Positions 56,318-64,000 of a stretch of DNA of 64,000 bases are shown piece by piece. Where the stretch lies: the NCBI RefSeq assembly GCF_000143535.2, contig NC_037310.1:1426001-1490000 (forward strand), written 5' to 3'. Numbering within the stretch: position 1 is the stretch's first letter; each line of letters begins with the position of its first letter. The notes under the pieces were generated by a model that searched no databases, was not told where the DNA came from, and saw only the letters and a list, made by a program, of their open reading frames with translations. This DNA is from Botrytis cinerea B05.10. Taxonomy: Eukaryota > Ascomycota > Leotiomycetes > Helotiales > Sclerotiniaceae. A program made the translations under genes and the position numbers.

Positions 56318-59190
56318 AGTGGCCCAGTGATAAATATGATATAGAGATGTTGGTATTGGTAGAATGTGAATCACTTCGTTGGTAAAGACACTGGCCGTAA
56401 TCCGTTTGGTTTCATCTCATAGACTCTTACTCGAGAAAGTCAAAGCTTCCTGAAGTTTCATCACCTGCCCCTTCGGGAATTCGTCCTAAGCCCGATGTCC
56501 GACTCCCGACTCCCGACTCCCGAGACCGTCATTGACACTGTTGCCATTGCCGATACCAATCCCGATCAGCCGAAAAGTCACATGCTAAATAATATTGTGT
56601 CTCGTGCTTCCTCCATGTTTCCCACTCATCACTCACCCCTCACCCTCACCCCTCCTCACCACTCACCACTCACCTCTCACCTCTCACCATCTCAAGCCAC
56701 TTTCCATCCTTATCTATATCTATCAACAGGGATGCGTCATCAACCGAGCCAAGCTCACACATCGGCACTTATTAGCGAGGTAGACCAAAATGACATTGCT
56801 CAGTTGGTCTTTCCTGCGTCTTTCTTGAGTCTCATTTGAGTTTCTTACTCAAATGTCAAATGTTTGAACTTGTTTGGACTCACTTGAACTTAGACATCTC
56901 CCCTCCACCAGTTCCTCCCCATCGTTTATTATCCAAGTATCTTTTCACCCTTGCTCCATTTTCACTCCAAATTTATACAGACACCAACATAATATGCCTA
57001 TGCTGTAGCATTTTTCGATAACGAAGCCCACAATGCAATGACCGAAAGAAAAGATCGCTATCAACTCATTGCCACCCACATCACTGAGAATGGATACGGA
57101 TACGGACTTTTTCAATTGTCAACCCAATGCGTCATTTTGACCACTCCATTAATAGACTCAGCCTACTAGACATGTCAACTCACGATCAACGGCCGAATTT
57201 ACCGGGAATCCCCCTCAAGGAACCACTTCCTCCACACAAACTATCCTCTTGTTGCCAATATTGTTATCAGGACCGTGCCATTTTCTTGTTGAGCGAAATT
57301 GTCGATCACAAGACATTATCATCTCTCCTGGAGAGTCAAACGGTCTTGGGCAATTGCCAACAGTAGCTTGTTAGCTGAAATAAGATTTCTCACTACTTTA
57401 GTAGTAGAATATATATGGACCTTGTTTCGATTGAGGAGCTCATTATGTTCGTGTCTAGCATTCGTTACCATGGAAAATGACTTTTCAAATGGACAAACGA
57501 TACAGGTAGATATTATGTTTCCCGTCGCGAATTCTTCCATTGCAACTCTCCATTGCGACAATCCATTACGACCTTCAATGCGTCTCATTTTCTCTGTTTG
57601 CATTATTGTCTCTTGTCTTTTGCCGGATGTTCCAGAACCAACATTATTGACAGATTTTCCTATGTCCGTTAACGGCTCAATGCATCAAGCGAAGCATGCC
57701 AAATATAGCCGATAGTGCTAAGAAGTGTTTTGTGTTCCATTTTGGGTCATCATTTCCAGCTGGTCTGATCAACTCGTGATGCATTAGCCCTCCACATCTA
57801 TCAGTATCCCTCCACTTTTGATTCTATTTGTCTCCATAATTGGTTGCCGTCTTTTGACTTTGGTAATTTGTACTCCAACTGTACATTATCAACTGCTAAA
57901 TCATACAATTGGTGACGCTCAAGCATGGAACTGGCATACAATTCCCTTGTTCCTGTGGCTGGTTATAACACTGAGGGAACTCACCGATTGGATATTGGGG
58001 TCAGGGCAGGATTTGATTACCCCGTTATCTTGTGCCCGTGTTTTATTCGTGTGGTTCCCACTATCCATTTGCAGAAACAGTTTCCATGCAAATGTATCTG
58101 AGTTACAGTACCCTGCATTGATGTTCGCATGGTGCAACGCTATTGTTGAGTCGCCTTAGTAGAAGATATCAATTCTGCTGTTTGGGCTAGACCTAGGCAC
58201 GTCGATCGACCAGTACGAATATTAATCAACGATAAGGAGTATGCTGGAGTGACGATTTCACCCAAGATATCGTGAAACTATCTCCACATTCACCCCCAAG
58301 GTCATCTAAGGAGGAAAAACTCTCTTCCAAAGAAGGTGTGGAGGAGCACAGTAAGGGCGGCCAGGATCGAAGCATCGAGGACGTACAAAATTAACGAAGG
58401 ATTGATAGTAGTGTGAGATGGTGGTTGGTTGACAATCGTGGCATCGATGGATTACCACACAAGACGTAGATTGGGCTTCAATTTTAAGGCTTTGAAAGTT
58501 GCTATAGATATAAAAGAGTCGTCCTTCTCGAATCGACCTTTGCAGTAACCTTCTTCATATACCATTAAAACATTCTTCCTTTGGACTATCATACAATTAT
58601 CAACCCATTCAGCAATTCACTGAATAACTGCACCTCGGATAATTTAATCTGTTAGTATGTCCACATTCCTTACTCTCGTTTCAATGCGCTGTCTACGATG
58701 CATGGGTGCGCTTTCTTGCGTCGGCTCTCACTTCTCATCTCTTAAGACTGTTGTCTCAAACCCAGTCGGGCAAGCGATGGGGTTCATTCAACCTCGAATA
58801 CCGTGGAAGTGTTGAGCCTCGAGCTTCAAACGTGGTATTCGAGCTGGCAATGCATGAAACTCTGACAAATTCATCGTTGTCGCTTCCCCTTAATCTATTT
58901 TGAGATTGCCATCAAGTTGAACACCATATATTCCTTTTAAAAGCATCAATTTCATGTGCTGCCCCAGCATACCTTGTCTGACAGTTTATTTAGTATTGAA
59001 CATAAAATCACGCGCCTTCAATCGTCTTCTCTGCCACCGACCGCATCTCTAAAGTCAAAAGGATCCACATCATAATACCACACGACACCAGTACATCAGT
59101 GCTTAAACAAAAAGTTCAACAACTATATTCAACATTAAAACTCATCTATAATTCTCATTTCCAACACAAAAACAGCCCACTACAGCAAAG
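56318..59190. other. 2.9 kb intergenic region with short tandem repeats
   Basis: No gene is supported. A 7-bp repeat (GACTCCC) stands at about 56499-56520, and a CTCACC-type repeat at about 56624-56692. Frames of up to 138 codons at 57.1-58.2 kb lack domains and lie on both strands. A TATAAAAG at about 58509-58516 is followed by leader-like A/C-rich sequence, and a 52-codon frame starts at 58657; these may be the 5' end of an unrecognised transcript or a distal promoter for the next gene. The 100 bp before 59191 look like a typical leader. Confidence 0.5.
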
Positions 59191-60443
59191 ATGGCCACTA
59201 TCGACGTAAGCTATCAACCAGGAACTCCTGAGCCAAACTTGTTCCCTAAGGTGGCAAACTACACTTCTTCCAGAGCAACTCAAGACAGCCTCAAAAGATC
59301 CTTCGCCAAGTATCTAGCCTCCGAACAAAGTGCACCAGCTGTTGGAAAGCTTTTCAAGCCTGAGAATCATCTTCAATATGAAGAGCCTAGCTATATCCAC
59401 ACAATGGAAGAGATTGGGTACTCTGCCACCTCTGGTGTTTCCCCCGTCGCTGTCTCTGAGCCCTTTCGCCTTTTTAGCGAGGAAGCTGTCAATGTCATGA
59501 GGGAAGAGATTTTCGCCAAGGAAGTCCAAGAGAAGTATAGCTATACCTCAGATATCGCACCCAAACAACTCCGTGGCTACGCTCCCGAGTAAGTTCCAAT
59601 ATTACCCCTTGCTATCATTGATTACTCGACTAACATGCCTCTTTACGCAGTCACGGCAAATTCATCTACGAGGCCTGGAAACACCCTGAAACTCTCGCAA
59701 TAATCTCTAAGATTGCGGGTGTAGATCTTGTTCCTGTTATGGACTATGAAATTGGCCATGTCAACTTGTCTGTCCCAGGAAATAGACGTAACCATGATAG
59801 CAGTGCTTTAATAAGCGAGGATGATGAGAAGCCCATTGTTGGCTGGCACAGAGACAGTTATCCATTCGTTTGTGTTCTCATGATGAGCGACACAACAGGA
59901 ATGGTGGGTGGCGAGACTGCTTTGAGAACTGGCTTTGGTGATATCAAGAAAGTCCGCGGCCCATCAAAGGTAAAGCTGCTGATCGCTTACACCCATTGAT
60001 GTATATCTACTAACATTGCCTAGGGATGCGCTGTGGTTTTGCAAGGTCGCTACATTGATCACCAAGCACTGCAAGCATTTGGTGGACAAGAGAGAGTCAC
60101 CATGGTAACCTCCTTCCGTCCACGATCCCCACGTGTCCGTGACGACACCGTCCTCACTACTGTCCGACCCATCTCTAATCTTTCCGATTTGTATGGACAA
60201 ACGGTCGAATATCAATTGGAGAATGCCGAAGCTCGCATCAGAATCATGCTCAAGGAACTTCGCGATTCCATGAAAGCCGGTGCTACCAACGCCAAAGCCA
60301 TCAAAAACTTCCTTGATTTCGAAATCAGCCAACTTACTCATCTCAACGGGGAAATCGTCGAGGAATCACTTGTCAAGGCAGGAGAGCTGGGAGAGATCTG
60401 CGCTGAAGCTGCGAATCCCAACAAGAAAGCCAGAGCTGAATGA
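59191..60443 (+). CDS. 2OG-Fe(II) oxygenase-like protein
   Basis: Three exons (59191-59588, 59651-59969, 60024-60443) with 62- and 54-nt introns join in phases 2 and 0, giving 378 residues. The centre has an H-x-D motif in VGWHRDSYPFVCVLMMSD, followed by MVGGETALRTGFGD and, at a suitable distance, ...GRYIDHQALQAFGG with a histidine that could complete the iron-binding triad. This is the layout of fungal proteins of the 2-oxoglutarate/Fe(II) oxygenase superfamily, which hydroxylate small molecules. The N-terminal third (MATIDVSYQPGTPEPNLFPKVANYTSSRATQDSLKRSFAKYL) and the helical C-terminal tail are typical of an uncharacterised ascomycete family. The substrate is unknown. No signal peptide is seen. 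Confidence 0.75.
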
Positions 60444-61722
60444 ATGATGGACACGGCCAGCTAGACTTTTTATGACTTGACACGAATTTCTTTTGTTTTT
60501 ATTCCCTCTTTAGCGCCGATCGTTTGAAGGCAGATATTTCGTCTGGATCTTTGATTGAAGTTGAAAATAGCGTGCTGAATGCAGATCAGATAGGCTCTTT
60601 TAATCTGGAGCTTGCTCCATAGTCTTGGGCTTCGAATCTTAGGTTCCGTCCCTTTCTTGCTAGTACAATGCAATGGCACTTGTTAACTTTTGATGGTTTG
60701 CTTCTTGATTTGATTGTTGGTATTGTTTACTTGATGAATATGCATTGCATGTACCGGAAATCCTTGGGCGGGGTTGTAAATCTATGGTGGGGGATTTCGA
60801 GAGATAGATAGGTATTGGATGACCCGATGGTTGGTTGGTCGGATGTGTGCCACGTAGTACCACTTCACAGTTGAAAAAGCTAATGCAATGTTGAGATGAA
60901 GTCTGTGGGGGCTTCTCTTGGATGTAGTGAGATGAATGAGGGGATTTATATTTTGATTGTCCTATACGGTCGCTTGGAAAACACGGATTAGATCGAGTCG
61001 AGATTTCCGTACTGCAGTAGATCCCGGGCAAAGAGAATAATTTAGCCATTGTTCAAGTAGATATAACTTATAGGCGGTTGTAAACTCCTACAAATTTAAG
61101 AACACTATCTATAAGAAGCCCTATCAATGGCTTCAAATACATCCGGTTTTTATATTTAGAATTTTGAGTCTATTGTTAGGTGAATAGAACCGTGAAGTCA
61201 ATTGATGAATGATTCCTATACGGCAACTAATGTGGGTAGGTTTGGATGACATGTGGTACTAGCATGAAACATCAAGTTTCGAAGTTCGCTCAATACAGGA
61301 AAGTACGGCTATCTGCAATTCACTTTGACACGAGATTTACCTATCATGCACGCGATTTGGAATGTACTGTACTGCGCCACAGATGATCCCCAGAGCCACC
61401 TTCGAAATATGGACCCGACGCCTCTCGACACTAGTGCACGTGATCGATTACCCCATTACAGTAAATAAGGCTTGAGCTAAGGTTATCTTTGCGGGACGCA
61501 ATCCATTTTGTGCGAACATCCATTTCACAACACGGCATTGACTTTTCCATTCTCACCTACAGCCTCATCTAGAAGGCACTTTTAAGTGCTCTGAAAGGCA
61601 AGGCGCTTCTTTCGAAGAATCTGACAGATATACCAAACTTATTACACTGCTGCCGTGGTTGCCCATACACAACGGCGAGCGATCCTAGCCCTCCTACGAT
61701 ACCGTCGGTACCGAAAATTACC
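60444..61722. other. 1.3 kb intergenic region
   Basis: Includes the 3' end of the oxygenase gene. A 129-codon minus frame (61049-60660) lacks a domain. The RING gene promoter must lie just before 61723. No repeats recognised. Confidence 0.45.
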
Positions 61723-64000
61723 ATGAATTCTTCATCCCCCTCTGTTATGTCTAGAACCACGCCAAGTCATGGATCTCGCATGCGCGAAAACACATCCAGG
61801 AGTCGGGAGGCTACACCAACCGTTACGAAGGTCGGGGCTCTTATAAAAATCGAGGACGAAGAGCGGGTTCAACATAATGCACAGGTTTGTTGGAAAACAA
61901 ATTTCCCTGTAGCATACGCTGACATTCTTCCTAGCTTTCTGCGGATAATTTCAGAGACGACCTGGTTTCTATGAGAAAATGCTTAACTTGCTCCATCTGC
62001 GACCAACTACTTTACGAACCATGGATTTTACAGTGTGGCCATACATACTGTTATTCTGTGAGTGTAGTCCGAGAATTTGGTTGAATGGATAGAGGTTGAC
62101 GTGATGATAGTGTCTGTGCCAGTGGTTCATCCCAAATAAGAGAAAAAAGACTTGCCCAGAATGTCGCGCACCAGTAAAACAAATACCAGCTCCAGCCTTC
62201 CTTGTAAGAAATTCCTAAAAAAGACATAAACAAGATTAATGCGTATTAATCAGCACTAGATAAAAAATATGGTCGAAATATTCATCCAAAGAGGTCAGCT
62301 AATGCCAGACGACGAGACGGTAGAACAGCACAAGGTCAAGAATGCCGAGGAAACTGAGATGGTAGAGAAAGATAAGAATAGCCCCGAAGGATTGTTCAAA
62401 GGCACATTCCCACTACGGCATGGGGAATTGTGGCTCGATGAAGTGGATGGGATTATGCGATGTCCCTCCTGTGGGCATGAGCATGAAGGCGGCCCATTGT
62501 GCAATCATTGTGGTGCTGAGTTTGACGATATTCATGGCTTCAGCGATATGGATGACGACGGCGATCTTTCGGATTTTGACATTGGTTATGGAGAAAATGC
62601 AGAGCATGAGGATATCAGGCTTCAACTTGAGCTTGAGGCCGAATTGTCAAGGGAGATGAGCGATGCTTCAAACGCTGCCCACTTTCGCCATAATCCTTTT
62701 GCTTTTGGCCCAAGTCACGTTCTTCATCATTTCCACGCTCATCGGCGTGGTCACCGTGTGGATGATTTAAACGACGACTCAGAAGATCCTACAAATTCCG
62801 ATACCAGCAATCAGGACAATAGCGATGACGAAGATGCTGGCTCACTGGAAGATTTCATTGCAGATGACGATGAAGATAGCGAGTCTGCTGCTCCTCCACC
62901 ACGTAGGGCGAGACAGAGAGTGGTCATAATATCAGACGATGAAGATGATGATGACGACGAAGATGATTCCGATGATGAAGGTGGTGCAATTACAAGTCGC
63001 CGACGGCCGCGACCTGGCTGGCCCGGCTCCTCGGAAACACCTTCCAGAGCTGTCTCAACCGCAGCGGAGGAGAATGGTAGTACACCCTCTAGATCTATCT
63101 TGATTTCAGATGACGACAATGGTAGCAGTGCAAATGGTTCGGAGTTTGGTGACGAGGCGGTCAATTATGAGTCGCGCAGGCTGAGGGCCTCGGGTGGCTG
63201 GAGTCCCTTGGATGAAGGAGAGGATGACGATACAAACAGATTGGCGCAGGGTGATTATGGTGATTATACCACAACTGACGATGAAAGAGCCTCGGATGAA
63301 AGCGATTCGGATACAATAGGTAATCCAAATTCAGATGCCGAAGAAGAAGAAGATCGGCCTCGGGGCGGGCTTCGGGGAATACTGAATTATGATTATGAGG
63401 AAATGGACCCAAATTTTGATGGTTTCTCTTCAAGCGTGGATGGGGATGCCACACCAATCGATTATGCTGGAACTAGCGACGGCGCGTCTAACAATCACGG
63501 AAGCGAAAACGAGCATTACGACTATGACACTGATGGAGATCTACCACCTAGCATGGATCGGGATGGTGATACTGAAATGAGTGTGTCCCCTGGTGTATCA
63601 CGATCCAGTCGAGATGTTAGTGTAGAGAGTAATTTGGGCGGAAATCTCGGCGTTGCAAACGAAGTTACCGGGGATGACGACGACGATGATGATTCAGACA
63701 GCTCGATTCGCCCACCCCCACGTCGACAACCGAGAAATAATGCTGGTCATCAACAGTATAATTCAAGAATAAGCATGCTTTTCGCAGAACATCAGAATAC
63801 TGTTAGGAACGCTCGAAACCCCGATGACATAAATTATTGGGAAGATGAGATCAATAGGAATGTCCGAGAGGAACTGCCCTCTGGGAATCGTCGCAGGACT
63901 CAATATCATCATCCCCTAGGCCCATCGGGAGGCAATCATCATCGCACCATGCAACCTCTTGGAATTGATAGAATCAGAACATCTAGAGGCTCTTCGCCAC
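61723..64000 (+). CDS. RING finger E3 ubiquitin ligase, 3' end outside the window
   Basis: Four exons (61723-61884, 61935-62057, 62111-62203, 62260 to the edge) join in phase 0. At least 706 residues are visible. The RING domain lies at about residues 70-120 across exons 2 and 3: CSICDQLLYEPWILQCGHTYC, then the CLCQWFIPNKRKKTCPECR segment, a C3HC4-type zinc finger. It is followed by a fungal signature (KQIPAPAFLIKNMVEIFIQRGQL). A second possible zinc ribbon, CPSCGHEHEGGPLCNHC, appears near residue 200. The rest is a long acidic and serine-rich, probably disordered tail (runs such as DDEDDDDDEDDSDDE). It is similar to uncharacterised fungal Znf1-type ligases. The acidic tail suggests chromatin or nuclear partners. 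The C-terminus cannot be described. Confidence 0.85.

Noticed and set aside
62811..63457. Long minus-strand frames opposite the RING gene
   Set aside because: They are antisense reads of Asp/Glu-rich codons, giving Ser-rich or His/Arg-rich nonsense.

Overview
The window looks like nuclear DNA of a filamentous ascomycete (Pezizomycotina), possibly a leotiomycete related to Botrytis and Sclerotinia. The evidence is short introns (about 47-100 nt) with GTAAGT or GTATGT donors and CTAAC-like branch sites, fungal protein families (DUF3632, F-box, BTB, ILM1, COX23, NatB), and very AT-rich transposon graveyards that look mutated by repeat-induced point mutation (RIP). The exact taxon is inference.

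Layout. Positions 1-21.9 kb are a repeat-rich, mostly AT-rich accessory compartment. It holds the remains of a pogo-like element (1-836), a Tc1/mariner element (~858-9441) split by a RIP-mutated Ty3/gypsy retrotransposon (1553-8669) that itself carries a pogo fragment (7024-~7612), a full-length pogo/Fot1-type element (10902-12757), a second pogo-type element (15370-17181), non-autonomous pogo MITEs (19082-19522; a relic at ~19790-19961; another copy at 38871-39198), a PIF/Harbinger-like relic and a hAT MITE (21504-21855). The only gene-like sequences between these wrecks are a DUF3632 gene (9576-10544) and three small secreted protein genes (13015-13452, 14093-14445 and a broken one at 17299-17540). 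Two of the three are clearly cysteine-rich. That arrangement is typical of effector-like genes in AT-rich fungal compartments.

From 22 to 34 kb, ordinary genes appear with wide spacing: an F-box protein, an SRPBCC-like membrane-anchored protein, an MFS sugar/lactose permease with six exons, and a proline/serine-rich nuclear-type protein. A 5 kb stretch with no recognised gene follows. From 39.9 to 46.4 kb lie four BTB/POZ genes in tandem on the minus strand.

From 47 to 64 kb is a dense conserved block: a secreted M20 peptidase, the geranylgeranyltransferase-I beta subunit, ILM1, the NatB auxiliary subunit NAA25/Mdm20 (nine exons), COX23 (four small exons), a 2OG-Fe(II) oxygenase-like protein and a RING E3 ligase that runs off the end.

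The most interesting signal is the secreted protein pair at 13.0-14.9 kb. The two genes are transcribed divergently from a shared repeat-containing promoter. One encodes a perfectly spaced duplicated cysteine module with one copy per exon. The other appears to carry two homologous alternative terminal exons with matching splice phase. No protein, splice site or repeat boundary here was checked with software; exon joins were tested by reading frame and phase only.
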